A stretch of 39,841 bases of DNA, from contig MSJI02000073.1 of the NCBI GenBank assembly GCA_001931905.2, forward strand, positions 1 to 39,841, in the 5' to 3' direction. The notes below the pieces were generated by a model, which worked only from the letters and a program-made list of their open reading frames with translations, ran no database searches and was not told the origin of the DNA. Below, piece by piece: positions 1 to 10,990 of this stretch. This stretch comes from Cladosporium sp. IMV 00045. Taxonomy: Eukaryota; Ascomycota; Dothideomycetes; Cladosporiales; Cladosporiaceae. Made by a program: the position numbers and the translations under genes. How positions within the stretch are numbered: the stretch's first letter is position 1; the number at the start of each line of letters is the position of its first letter.

Positions 1-611
1 GAGAGGGAAAAGGCACGGTCACCTGACTGACTGACGAAAGATCAGATCCTCTCACACACTTTCTCTCTCTGGCTCTGGCTCTCCAGGGAATAGGCCTGTA
101 AGGTAGCGGGAACACTACCAGGTGCGTTTGGCGGGAGGGGACGGCGAGAACGGGTAAGCGCAGAAGTCTCGTGGGTTTTACTAGCAATTGTCTGGGAGTG
201 TGCCACTACTGTCGAAAGGTTGAGCCATTCCGAGCCAGTCAGACGGGAGGCAGAACGCCTTCGTGCCTCTAGTCGCGTCTAATTTGCCCTGTGGCTTCGA
301 GAAGCTTCTATCAACGATATCTCAACCTCCACTGATATTGATTGCTCACGTGCTCTGTTTGTCTCGTTGTTGTGTGTAGTGATGTATGATCGGTCTTGAC
401 ATTGAGAACTCATCAATGCGAACGTGTTGAACTGCATGAATATTGACATGGAATACCACTTTAATCGCCAATGATCGTCGATCGGATATCTCTGTCCCAG
501 CCAAGTCTCATCTCCCACCACCAACGTCTTGATTGAAAATCGCCAAAAATCACTCCATACTCAAACAACAGCAGAACCCAACCCATTCCCTTTCTTCACT
601 TCCATAGTATT
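1..611. other. Non-coding left edge, downstream of the MFS gene
   Basis: No convincing gene. The first 100 bases are CT/GA-rich low-complexity sequence with short tandem words (ctgactgactgac, tctctctctggctctggctct). The rest is mixed sequence that presumably holds the 3' untranslated end of the minus-strand MFS gene, whose stop codon is at 612-614. An 81-codon open frame at 279-524 on the minus strand shows no recognisable domain and is probably chance. Confidence 0.6.
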
Positions 612-2244
612 CTAAGCAAACTTACTCCTGAACCGAATCGCCTTGCCATACTTCGCAAACATCACAGCAACCCCGCAATAAACCGTGGCCAACCCAGCCA
701 GAACAACCATCGCAACATTCGGCCCCAGATTGGTGAACATGCTATGACCGAATAGTGGCAGAACACCAGACATGACGGCTCTCAAGAAAGAAAGCGACGC
801 GTTGGCAGATGCTGCATGCGATGTGTAAGTATCCGTAAGGTAGCCTGCGAGGACAGAGTCGAATTCAACGACTGCGAAGCCGACGAGAGTGAGCGATGCG
901 ATTGGGATCCATGGTGGGAGGTCTTTAGTCAATGGTGGGACAGTCAGGCCGAACCACCAGAAAGCTATTGCGAGGATTGGCGCTGCGACCAGGAAGCCGA
1001 AGATCTTGTCTTCCGGCTGCGCGACGACGTTGTTCCGGCGGCGGATGTTGGAGACGCGAATGTCGTAGAGTCTTGTCAGGAAGGTGAATATCACACCGAC
1101 GGGGATGGCCAGATTGACAAGCGCGCACTGCCTGGGGGTGAATTCGAATATGTCGATGAAGACGACCGGGAACGCTTCTGGGAACAGGTAGACTACTGCG
1201 CAGACTGTGGCTGCCATGATGGATGTGCAGAAGACGATGGGTTCCGTGAAGAACAGCCGGATCGGTAAAACGAGGCTGGTCTCGCAAAACGCGCGGACGC
1301 TGGGCACGTTGTCTGTGGACTCATATGACAACCCGGTGAAGCCGGACATGCGAGCAGCTGAGCGAATTTCTCGTCGTAAGATCCTTGATGGTCGAGACTC
1401 TTTCATTGCGAGGCAGAGTAAGATTGAAAGCGCTGATACCGCTGCTGATATGCAGAATACCCACGTCCTATGCAAAATGTTAGCCGTGCATGAGAGTGGT
1501 TGTTTGGTAGACTCACCATCCTAGAGTTGAAGTGCTAATGTACGTTGCCACAACAGGACCCATTCCGAGAGCAGAGACCGCTCCACTGATCCAGATGTGA
1601 AATACCCAAATTCTTGCTCTTGTGTCAAACATATTCTCGAAGCTACTGACGGCGACCGTGGCGGGGAGTGCACTCATGAATCCACACACGACTCGCCCAG
1701 CGATGACAGCAGGCAGGGTTGGGATCACGGTCATGACCACACAGGCAGTCGTGAACCCAAGAGCACCTACTATGTAGAGAGTCCTGCCTCCGAATGTCTC
1801 CGCAATAGGCGGTAGAAAAAGGCCGCCCACAGCTTGCGCGACGAGGTACGTGGTCGTGAAACATATGAGTGCAGTCTCTTTGCTCACTCCCAGATCGCCA
1901 GCCCCGGCAGCAGCCGTTGAAGAGCCTGTGTTACTGATCAAAGTCGTGAACATCTCCAAAAAGCAAATGACTGCAGTGTCGTAAGTCTTCCGTGCAGTCG
2001 ACCAGTTCCGTGGGTGTAGAGGACTGTTGGACCGCCATGTTACCTTGCCAGCAGCATCGACATCAAGGCAACGATGAGCCAGAGCAGTCGCCACGTGCAG
2101 TGGTACCTTGACATTCTGCTGCTTCTCTTGGATCAAAGGGGAGTCTGATGTAGTCGAGGAAGCTGAAGATGTCGAGACAGAGCGTTGTGAGCTCGCAGAT
2201 GAGTTTGAAAGATCATCTTTCCAGTCTTTGTTGAGGATATCCAT
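612..2244 (-). CDS. MFS transporter, DHA1 (drug:H+ antiporter / polyamine-type) family
   Basis: Plasma-membrane proton antiporter of the major facilitator superfamily, likely exporting small organic molecules or polyamines. Two exons, 2244-1517 and 1467-612, join across a 49-nt intron (gtgagt...catag) inside a Trp codon and give about 527 aa. The start is the first true ATG in frame (MDILNKDW); the frame stays open upstream without another ATG. Seen: a Ser/Thr-rich cytosolic N-terminus of about 90 residues; the family lead-in HPRNWSTARK just before TM1; LPPIAETFGGRTLY, the TM2-3 loop motif; and about 12 hydrophobic segments with a charged central loop in the second exon (MKESRPSRILRREIRSAAR). 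This resembles fungal TPO1/FLU1-type carriers. The substrate cannot be read from the sequence. No biosynthetic genes lie beside it to suggest a cluster. Confidence 0.87.
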
Positions 2245-3451
2245 CGAAGTAGCCCAGTGGCATATATTTGTTGGTGGCACGAGTTCCGGGGCCTTTTGTC
2301 GACGATCCTGGGAGGGAGGGAGCTTCTCCCTTGTAGATTACCGTCAAATGGTGTTGAAAGGGATGGTGCTAATCAACCCAGAAGTCCGTACACGTTAGCT
2401 TCGAGGAAGAGCATCACCGCTCAGCTTTGAGCCAGCCATCTCATCTTGATCTGAAGAATTTGTGATGATCGTTGCCACAACAAGTCGAACACCATCGTCT
2501 ATTGAGGCCCACGAAGAGTCGTATCGTCCGTCTGATAAAGCTGGGCAAACGCTTGGTTCGTTTATCCCTAGCAACGAGTGCATTCCAGCAGTTGTTATTG
2601 GTGCATGGGTGGTCTTTGCGATATATACCGCGTCTTTGGGACTGCACTTGATTGCATTTTCCCAAGACAGGGGTTGAGCATGACGTCGAAGAGGAAAATG
2701 CTCTCGAAAACGAGTGACGTGACAAGCATCCTGGAATGAGACCTCCAATTAAGGAGTGAGCGTTGGCCCAAGCCTACGGAGACCAAAATAGGACTTTTGA
2801 GATTGCTCAAGACTTATCGATCAGCCCGACGATGACTGACTGCAAGGGCACACATGAGACGGATGTCTTTCGTTCAGCATCTGTTGAGTCTGTTAACTGC
2901 TTTTGTCTAGTTGTGTTGTTAGTAGGAACGCGCCACTCCTTGGTGATGCTTGGTATGCCATTGGATTGCCGCCAATCCCCAACAGCTACGAATTATCGAT
3001 CAAGATCTAAGTCCATTTCTCAAAAGCGACCGAGAGGTCCTCACGCTTGCAATATAACATGAAGATATAGCTTGTTATTTCAAGTTTCGGCAGCATACGT
3101 TGGCCGACTTGTCAATACGCCGTAAGCTTCAGTAAGCGATTGAGTGACGTTACACGCGCTTTATCATTAGCTTGAGCGAGCGAAGCAATGTGAAGATGAA
3201 TGATCAAAGTGAAGAAGTCAGATGGATGAAATGAAGAAGAGGTGAAAGGGAAGGTTGAAGAAGGAAGGCAGTAACGGTGGCCCGTGCGTCCGCGGCTGCC
3301 TGTGGGTGGCTTGTGAGACTTCAACTTCAACTTCAACCCCAAACCTCAAACCAAACAAATCATTGTGATCGTGTCGATTATCGCGATCATCACTGTTTAC
3401 AAACAATGAAGAAGCGATACAAAGCTCAAACCAAACATACACCCCAGCAGT
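2245..3451. promoter_or_regulatory. Divergent intergenic region between MFS transporter and TOP3
   Basis: 1.2 kb separating two divergently transcribed genes, so it holds both promoters. No protein domain is visible in any frame. A minus-strand frame of 117 codons (2395-2748) has no family signature and is likely chance. Close to TOP3 there is a short tandem CTTCAA repeat (about 3318-3338) and CA/AAC-rich leader sequence, typical of fungal 5' untranslated regions. I could not identify a clear TATA box for either gene. Confidence 0.5.
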
Positions 3452-5656
3452 ATGGTCACCAAAGTCCTATGTGTGGCTGAAAAGCCTTCAATCGCTAAAG
3501 CTGTGGCCAATCACCTTTCTGGCGGATCAGCCCAAACAGTGAGCAACTTGAACAATCCCGAAGACTATACTATGTAACTAATAGGTACAGCGAAATGTGC
3601 CAAATGCAACATACAACAAGAACTTCGAGTTCCCATTCACTTTCCCAGCATGGGGCCAATGCAACGTCGTCATGACTTCAGTGTCCGGCCATCTGATCAG
3701 CCACGACTTCGAACAGCGATACAAGAAATGGAGTTCCTGCGACCCCTCAGCACTCTTCGAAGCCAGGATCGAATCTTTCGTCGAAGACGGCAAAAAAGGC
3801 ATTGCCAAGAACATCGAGACTCAAGCTCGCTACAGTCACTATCTCTACATCTGGACCGATTGCGATCGCGAGGGCGAGAATATCGGCACTGAAATTCGCG
3901 ATATTGCCTGCAAGGGTAATCCGCGATTGAGGGAAGCTGGTAAGACTGTTCGCGCCAAGTTCTCCAATATCGAGCGCGCACATATTATGAATGCCGCCAT
4001 TCATCCGATCGCCTTGGACGAAGCCCAGGCGAATGCCGTTGCTTCGAGGATTGAACTTGATTTACGAATTGGTGCTAGCTACACCAGGAATCTTACGCTG
4101 AGTGTGTCAAACTTCATTCAAAGACACAACGGTGGCGAAGAGCGACAAGTCATCAGCTACGGAAGCTGCCAGTTTCCGACACTCGGATTTGTCGTGGAAC
4201 GGTACTTCCGAGTCCGCAATTTCATCCCGGAAACCTTCTGGGGAATCAAGGTCATGCACAAGAAAGACGGCATAGACGTGCGATTCAGATGGGCTCGAGG
4301 ACATCTTGTTGATCGCATGGCAACAGTCATTCTGTTCGAACGGTGTCTGATGGCAAAGACAGCTCGTGTCAGCAAAGTCCAGACAAAGCCAACGAGCAAG
4401 TGGAAACCCCTTCCACTAACCACAGTAGAACTACAAAAATGCGGCAGTCGCTTCTTGCGCATGGACAGTCAGCGCGTCATGCAGGTTGCGGAGCACCTAT
4501 ACCAAAAAGGATGGATCAGCTACCCACGCACTGAAACAGACCAATTCGACCGAGGCATGAATCTGCAAGCACTTGTCCAGAAACAAACGCAAGGCCAGAC
4601 ACAATGGGCACAACACGCTCAAGGCTTGATGAACGGCGAATTCTCTCAACCTCGAAATGGTCGCAACAACGACAAAGCGCACCCTCCCATCCACCCCGTC
4701 AACTTCGTCAACCCAACAACTCTTAACCAAGAAGAACAACGCGTGCACGAGTTCGTCGTCCGACGCTTCCTAGCCTGCTGCAGCAAAGACGCGCAAGGCC
4801 TGAAGACCGATATAAGCATCCAGTACGGCCCTGAGACATTCAACACGTCCGGTCTGGTCGTCCTCGAGCGGAATTACCTGGAAGTCTACCCGTACGACAA
4901 ATGGACCAGCAGTCAGGATCTGCCCAAGTTCACCGAAGGCGAGACGTTCGAACCGACAGAAGCGAATTTGAATGAAGGCCAGACTAGTCCGCCGGGCTAT
5001 CTGACTGAGCCGGAGTTGATCGGTCTCATGGATGCGAATGGGATTGGGACTGATGCCACCATGGCTGAACATATTGCGAAGATCAAAGAGCGGCAGTACG
5101 CTACTACTCGACCGAGAGGCCGTCGACCTAGACAGGACGATGATGACGACGACGACGCGTCCGATGACGACGTTTTAGAAGAAGAACCCGAGCGAGGTGC
5201 TACTCGTGGCAGAGGTAGAGGTCGAGGGCGTGGAAGAGGGCGAGGGCGAGGCGGCAACACAGCCGGCACGCGGGGAGCGACAAGCGGCGTGCAAGAGTTC
5301 ATTCCCACGACGTTGGGCGTTGCCCTGGTGGAGGGATACGAGAATATGGGCTTCGAGACTAGCTTGACCAAGCCATTCCTGCGCAAGGAGGTGAGTTGTC
5401 TTGTACTTGTTTGATCTTTATGACGTTGATCTAACGGAAAGCAGATGGAGCTGAGGATGAAAGCCATCTGCGAAGGCCGCAAGAACAAAAACGAGGTCAT
5501 CCAGGAGAGTCTCGACCAGTACCGCGATGTGTATCTGCGCGTTCAGCAGCAGCTGCCCGTGCTACATGCTGTAGGTAATTCACACTGCTTCACTCATGCT
5601 CCTTTGCTGATCGAGAATAGGCTGTTCGGAAGTATGTCTTTGGCGAAAATGGATGA
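3452..5656 (+). CDS. TOP3: DNA topoisomerase III (type IA)
   Basis: Type IA topoisomerase that, with a RecQ helicase and Rmi1, unlinks recombination intermediates in the nucleus. Four exons: 3452-3538, 3591-5390, 5445-5570, 5621-5656, giving 682 aa. Seen: an N-terminal TOPRIM beginning VLCVAEKPSIAKAVA; the acidic TOPRIM motif DCDREGENI; and the catalytic-tyrosine motif YPRTETDQF, with Tyr340 encoded at 4521-4523. The end (KPFLRKEMELRM..., closing AVRKYVFGENG) lies near the length of yeast Top3, so the zinc-finger tail of animal TOP3A is absent. Between the sequence around KERQYATTRP and VQEFIPTTLG there is an insertion of an acidic run followed by an RG-repeat tract (about 5115-5280). The first acceptor is ambiguous: CAG at 3590 gives QT-RNV, TAG at 3584 adds two residues (VQ). 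Confidence 0.95.
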
Positions 5657-6247
5657 TCTACGCGAGGGTGAAGGATGACGACGTACGAACGTAATATACA
5701 TAAGCCAAGTGATTCTGAGAACAAAGCTTTCTCTCGATGAGCTAGATACCACCGGCCAGTGAGAGATTGTCAAGATCAATCAGTTGATCGAATGACACTA
5801 CTACTACTGCCTTCGTATCTATAGAGGGATTCGAGGATTGTGCCACGCCAAGTGGCCCTTCGAATAGCAGTCCTTTGGCCATCAGGTCCGGGTTGAACAA
5901 CCTAAAGCTCACTCCGAGGATGCTGTGAAAGATTCAATTATTGAAACCAATTGAGATGTGGTGATAATATGACAAAAATGCCACCAGCTGTTCGAAAAGA
6001 ATCCTATTTCCGCATTTTCGATTAGAAGAAATCATTGATTCAATATTGTGATATCGACATTGCAACTGTTTTCCAATTGGCGCTCAAGCAGCATTGAACG
6101 TCCATCGAGCTCAAAGACCCGACTTTCACATGTCTCCAGCTTCCAGCCAAACAGCGGGGAAACCCAAACACCACCCACGCACTGCACCCACGCTCTACTC
6201 TCTAATAAATAAATATCTCCCGCCCTCTCTCCTCCCATAACTCTCCC
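5657..6247. other. Intergenic, TOP3 3' end and p62 promoter
   Basis: About 590 bases with no gene. The left part should hold the TOP3 3' untranslated region. The right part is the dynactin p62 promoter, ending in AT-rich sequence (aataaataaatat near 6204-6216) and a CT-rich leader just before the ATG at 6248. Confidence 0.6.
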
Positions 6248-8020
6248 ATGGCAGCGCCCTTCCCCTACACCCACTATGCCTGCCCATGCTCCAGCTCCAA
6301 CGGCCCCGCCCTAGTCTCCAAGCGAACCTCCCAACTCCCTCCCTCAACCACAACCACTACCAACCCCTCCCAACAACCCACCGAAGAGCAAGAAGACGAG
6401 GAAGAAGACCGCCCCTTCAACCCGCACAGCCCGCGCGCCGCCTACGCCCTCTACCCACTCGACCACCTGCTCTTCTGCGACGAGTGCTCGCAGATCCGCT
6501 GCCCGAAATGCGTCAACGACGAAGTCATCAACTGGTACTGCCCGAGCTGCCTGTTCGAAGTGCCGAGCAGCCAGGTGCGCGGCGAGAACAACCGCTGCGC
6601 GCGCAACTGCTACAACTGCCCTTCGTGCGCGGCGCCGCTGCACGTCACGCAGGTGGAGAAGAGGGATGATGGCATGCTGAGTCCGGGCGACGGGCTGGGG
6701 GGTGAGGAGGCCTACCTGCTTTTTTGCCAGTATTGCGATTGGACGACGCTGGATATTGGGGTGCAGTTTGGGAGGCCGACGAAGATTACGGAGCAGTTGA
6801 ATAAAATCCGCAAGGCGCGCTATGTGCTCGAAGACGGGGCGGAGGGGGACGAGGGGGCACAGGGGCGGCCGAAGCAGGTGCGGAATCACGACGATGCGTT
6901 TGAGAAGCTGGCGGCGTTTTACAGGGAGCAGATTGACGAGACGGGCGAGGGCCAGAATCCCTATGGGAACAGCTCGTACGGCTCTCCGGCGAATTTGGCG
7001 CGCATCATGAGTCTGTACGGGGGGTTGTCGCACAATGCGCTGAAAAAGAGCAGGGCCAAACCTCAGCCTATGCGCGAGGCTGCGGGGGATGAGGAGGGGT
7101 TTGCTACGTACACTGCGGCGGACGGGAATGCGACTGATGAGGAGGTTCTGCGGAAACTGAAGAGCTTGGGCTGGGAGCATACGGTGTCGGAAACGCAGGC
7201 GCTGACCACACCGGCGAATCACGACGCGCGGTTTCAAGACGACATATGGCCGGCGGCGACGCAGTTGCGCACGAAACGGGGCAAGAGGTGTAGGCAGTGT
7301 CGCCAATTTATCGTGAGGCCCGAACCGAAGGTTGGCGGGACGCGGTATAAGATTCGGATTATAGCGCACAACAACATCCCGCGACTATCGTTGCGACCTC
7401 TGCAGGCGACAGGGCCGGTGCAGCATCCCTCCTTTGCCCTTCGCGCAGAGCAGCTGTACCAAGAACCGACGCTGAAACCGTTCGTCACACAGCAGTACGT
7501 TCTAACACTACGGAACCCGATCTTCGAAGAGGTCAAAATCACACTTGCAACACCCGCAGTGACTCCAGGCCGAGTCGCGTCACGAGTCACTATCCTCTGC
7601 CCTTCTTTCACACTCGGACCCGCCGGCGATGTATGGGACGACGCACTGTCGAGCTCAACAAGCGCAATCCCCACCCCTGACGGCGGACGCAAAGCGGCTA
7701 TGGCGTCTCTGACCGGCGGCGGTGGCGGCGAGAGTGAGCGTCAACCGGAGGCGGGCAAGATTTGGGAGAAGACGCGGAACAGCACCTCGGTCATTTTGGA
7801 GATTGTGCCGGGATCTTTGACCGAGGATCCAGCGGCGGAGGACGAGGATGGGGAGGAACGGTTACCCGGCGAGGATGATGATGTGCTGGAGGTTCCTGTG
7901 TATGTGCGTGCGGAGTGGAGTGTGGATGCGCACAATGGGGAGAAGGGCGGCGTTGAGAAGGAGCCGAGAGAGCTGGGATATTGGTGCGTGTTGGGGGTTG
8001 GTCGGATTGTTGAGGAGTGA
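6248..8020 (+). CDS. Dynactin subunit p62 (DCTN4-like)
   Basis: Pointed-end subunit of dynactin, the dynein activator that drives minus-end microtubule transport; in Neurospora the orthologue is a ropy gene needed for nuclear distribution. Intronless, 590 aa, starting at the first ATG of the frame. Seen: an N-terminal CPC motif (YACPCSSS), then a cysteine-rich metal-binding region from about residue 77 (FCDECSQIRCPKC, WYCPSC, CARNCYNCPSC, then FCQYCDWTT near 160), and a second Cys pair cluster KRCRQCRQF near residue 346. The C-terminal half is beta-rich (YVLTLRNPIFEEVKITLATP), as in the p62 family, and ends in a domain interrupted by acidic and Gly-rich loops. High GC at third positions explains the long spurious frames on the opposite strand. 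Confidence 0.93.
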   Translation: MAAPFPYTHYACPCSSSNGPALVSKRTSQLPPSTTTTTNPSQQPTEEQEDEEEDRPFNPHSPRAAYALYPLDHLLFCDECSQIRCPKCVNDEVINWYCPSCLFEVPSSQVRGENNRCARNCYNCPSCAAPLHVTQVEKRDDGMLSPGDGLGGEEAYLLFCQYCDWTTLDIGVQFGRPTKITEQLNKIRKARYVLEDGAEGDEGAQGRPKQVRNHDDAFEKLAAFYREQIDETGEGQNPYGNSSYGSPANLARIMSLYGGLSHNALKKSRAKPQPMREAAGDEEGFATYTAADGNATDEEVLRKLKSLGWEHTVSETQALTTPANHDARFQDDIWPAATQLRTKRGKRCRQCRQFIVRPEPKVGGTRYKIRIIAHNNIPRLSLRPLQATGPVQHPSFALRAEQLYQEPTLKPFVTQQYVLTLRNPIFEEVKITLATPAVTPGRVASRVTILCPSFTLGPAGDVWDDALSSSTSAIPTPDGGRKAAMASLTGGGGGESERQPEAGKIWEKTRNSTSVILEIVPGSLTEDPAAEDEDGEERLPGEDDDVLEVPVYVRAEWSVDAHNGEKGGVEKEPRELGYWCVLGVGRIVEE

Positions 8021-8428
8021 ATAGATTGGAAGAATGGATTCTCCATTGACATGGACCATGGAGACGAAAGAAAACAATACAGACCTTGAGGGCCTGTGTT
8101 GTTCGCCCAACAAGATACATCATGCCTACATGTTGTATAGTAACAAACACCCCGATTTCTTATCAGATCACATCAAGAAGTTCATCTTGAAATCGCCCCC
8201 GCATACGTCACTGGCAGCAGCATCCAGACATCATCGGCAGGTCATGGAGAAGGATAAACAGATGCAGATCCAGTCTTTTGCTCGTGTCTGCATTTCAGCC
8301 TCATTCCCCCCACTCCTAGAACATTTCCTCGGTCTTTCCTTGCATGCATGCATGTAGTCGATCCATGAAACCTCCCCTCCCTACATACCCCTGGGATATA
8401 ACAACAAAACACAAGAAAGAAAGCCAAC
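8021..8428. other. Intergenic between p62 and PX-associated protein
   Basis: About 400 bases without a gene: the p62 3' end and the promoter of the next gene. A TGCATGCATGCATG run lies at about 8342-8355. The sequence just before the ATG at 8429 is A-rich (aacaacaaaacacaagaaagaaagccaac), a typical fungal leader. Confidence 0.6.
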
Positions 8429-10583
8429 ATGGCCGACCAAGCCTCCACCCTCACTCCCTCCGAATCCGCCGCCCTCTTCGACATCCTCACCCACCACGAA
8501 ACCTACCGCGAGATCTCGGATTTCAAGCAACCAGGCGCCATCCACCGCTACGGCCCACCCTTCCAAGACGGCAGCAAAGACGGCAGCAGCAGCAAATCCG
8601 ACTCTCCCGTACTTCAAACGCTCCTCTCGAAATTCATCCTCCCCCTCCCCGGCCTGCGCGACGTCAGCGCCGATTTCTGGAAAGTCCGCGTCGCCGACAT
8701 CATCAACGAGCTCTCCGTGGCGGAGCTGAGCGAGAGTTTCGACAAAGGCATCTTGGGGATCAGGAAAACGCTTGCCACGGCCATCAGTGCGTTGATCGAG
8801 TACCCTGCGCGAGGATGCTTGGGCGGCTTGCCGAAAGAGGAGAAGAAGCAGGAGTCGAGGAAATACGACGTCAAGAACCCGGAGGACGTGCTGCGCGCGT
8901 GGCAGGATTGCTTGCAGGCTATCGTCTATGGAGATTTGATCGATGAGTTGTTCAGCAAGGCGGCGGAGACGGACGATTTGACCAAGCATGATACGTTGGT
9001 GCAGGGGATGCATGAGTTTGTTGTTGTGAAGTAGGTAAGGCCGAGGCTGCCTTTTTTTTTTTTCTTTTCTTCTGTTGCAATGTCGGGTGGGCTTGGTTGC
9101 TGACTGAAATCGTGGTTTACAGTATTGCTTCGATTATGCATTATACTCTGGTGCTGTCGCCCGAGGGGCCGACGATTCTGCGCATGATCGCGAACGTTCA
9201 TGGCATGTTGCCTTACAGTGTTGTGAGGCAGACGCTTAAGGTGGGCAATGTTGCTACCATGATCAGTGGTGTTATGAGGATCATCCTGGCCAAGGTTAGC
9301 GTTAGTGCTGTTACCAACTGGATCGGTCTTTCCTCTGGCGCAGACGAGGGGATGAATTTGTTGCAGCAGTGAGTGAAATCGGCATTTCTAGAACATGGCT
9401 CACAGACTGACACGACTACAGAATCATCTCGCAAGTCCTCGGTTGGGAAAAGCGCGAGATCAAAAACCGCATCGCCAAAATCGAAAAAGACAAAGACGCT
9501 CCCCCAAAACCCGTCCTGAACGAAATCAACACCTGGGTGCGCGAACGCTCTCGCGAAGAGCACGAAGAATGCCGGCGCCAGAGCAAAGAGCAATCCCGCT
9601 CCATCGTCATCGTCATCCTCTCCCTCTCCTCCCAATCCGCCGAACTGCCCGAAAAGCAACACGCCACCGCCCTGGAATACCTGGCCCTCACCCTCGCCGT
9701 GCGCGACCGGCAAGAAATCGTCCGCGTCCTCTGCCGTAGCAACCCCGACCACCTCACGGCCGCCATCCGCGACGGCGTCGACGCCTACACCCCCATGATC
9801 CGCGACGTGCACCAGGCCGTCAACCTGAGCGACACGCTGTGGGATTTCGAGCGCTTCGTCACCGACATGTTGAAGATTGCCAAACCGGACGAAAGCAACA
9901 ACAACGGCAGCGGCAAGAGAGACGGCGCCGACTCCCCCAAAGTCCCCTCGGTGGAAGACTTCGTCGACCTCCTCCACCGGCACCAAACCTCCTCGCACAA
10001 ATTCCTCCACCAAGTCGCCAAGAACAGCAAACCCCTCATGGAAACCTGGCGGACGTACGTCCACACCGCCGCGTCGCAATTCAACTCCGACAGGAAACCC
10101 CCCGCCTCCTCCTCCGTCATCCCCGACAGCGTAGCCAGCAGCGGCAGCGGCAGCGCGGAGGAGAAACTCCAAGACGCCTTCACCGCCCTCTCCGAATCAG
10201 ACCAAACCGCCGTGCGCAGCGAACTGCACGCCTACGATTCCTACCTGACAGCCCTGCACGCCGCGTCCGCGGACCGAGTCAGCGCAGTCATCAAGCGCAC
10301 GCACTCGACGCCCTACGGGCCCGGCGCTTACCTGGCGAGGTGGCAGGGTCTCATGGACGCGACGCCCGTGACTCCTGCCACAGCGAAGGGACCCGTGCGG
10401 TACGGCGGGAGCAGGAGCGTGAAGGAGGCGGGGCGGAGGGACGCGGATGGGCAGGAGGCCGGGTTTGTGAGCGAGGAACAGGCGGAGAGGGTCGTGGATG
10501 AGAAGACGCCGGAGATGCCCGGCGTGCAGAGGACGGTGGGGTTGCTTGGGGGGAAGTTTCGGGAGGTGTTGGGGGGACGGTAG
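8429..10583 (+). CDS. PX-associated (PXB/DUF3818) domain protein lacking a PX domain
   Basis: Predicted 669-aa cytosolic protein related to the fungal Ypr097w-type family, in which an N-terminal PXB domain and a C-terminal DUF3818 region flank a phosphoinositide-binding PX domain. Three exons: 8429-9030, 9123-9368, 9422-10583; both splice junctions restore the frame (AA|T for Asn, CA|A for Gln). Seen: the PXB signature LTPSESAALFDILTHHETYR and ISDFKQPGAIHRYGPPF at residues 10-50. After about residue 200 comes a mostly helical region (SPEGPTILRMIANVHGMLP) of DUF3818 type. I see no PX-like RRYSDF segment, so this looks like the PX-less paralogue. The tail beyond residue 600 is low-complexity and charged. 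The role is probably membrane- or lipid-related by family; the molecular function is unknown. Confidence 0.8.
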
Positions 10584-10672
10584 AGATGGGGGGAATGAGT
10601 GTCAGGAAGGCCTTCTTTTTTCTCTTCTTTCTTTTCTTACTCTACTTGTGGCCTGCGAACGAGGTACATATA

Positions 10673-10674
10673 GC

Positions 10675-10706
<32 letters not shown>

Positions 10707-10710
10707 CAAT
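10673..10710. repeat. (ATC)n/(CAT)n microsatellite
   Basis: About twelve near-perfect CAT triplets with one CAC interruption, in the 3' region of the PX-associated gene. Likely length-variable between strains. Confidence 0.9.
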
Positions 10711-10908
10711 CACCAGCATCAGCATCTGAAGAACTCACAGCGAAGTCTAATCCCAAGGAGCAACGATCCCCCAAAAGAAAACGTTCCACGAAGACGTAGA
10801 CCGTCTCTCGGAATTGGAGTTTGTGAGGTCAGAGAACGCAGTGCCGAGAGCGATCAGGAAATTGTACCTAACCTACCAGCTTTTCAATTCCGTCGAGCTG
10901 AGGGGGAA

Positions 10909-10990
10909 AGAAAAAAAAAAANNNNNNNNNNNNNNNNNNNNAAAAAAAAAAAAAAAGAAAAAAGAAAAAAAGAAAAAAAGAAAAAAAAGA
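10909..10990. other. Poly-A tract with 20-N assembly gap (10922-10941)
   Basis: A run of A on both sides of exactly 20 N, continuing as AAAG-like simple repeat to about 10990. The gap most likely reflects a homopolymer the assembly could not cross, so the real length here is unknown. Confidence 0.95.

Noticed and set aside
279..524. 81-codon minus-strand frame at the left edge
   Set aside because: No signal peptide, domain or splice context; composition like non-coding DNA.
2395..2748. 117-codon minus-strand frame in the MFS-TOP3 intergenic region
   Set aside because: No recognised motif and several overlapping frames of similar quality, as expected by chance.
6344..7369. 341-codon open frame on the minus strand opposite dynactin p62
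   Set aside because: It is Arg/Leu/Pro-rich with no domain and lies wholly inside a well-supported gene; GC-rich third positions create such antisense frames.
9213..10172. 319-codon minus-strand frame opposite the PX-associated gene
   Set aside because: Gly/Val-rich shadow with no motif; the plus strand has the family signature and consistent splicing.
10909..10990. Poly-A tract as the tail of a LINE/SINE retroposon
   Set aside because: No reverse-transcriptase remnant, target-site duplication or polymerase III box seen beside it; a simple homopolymer is enough.
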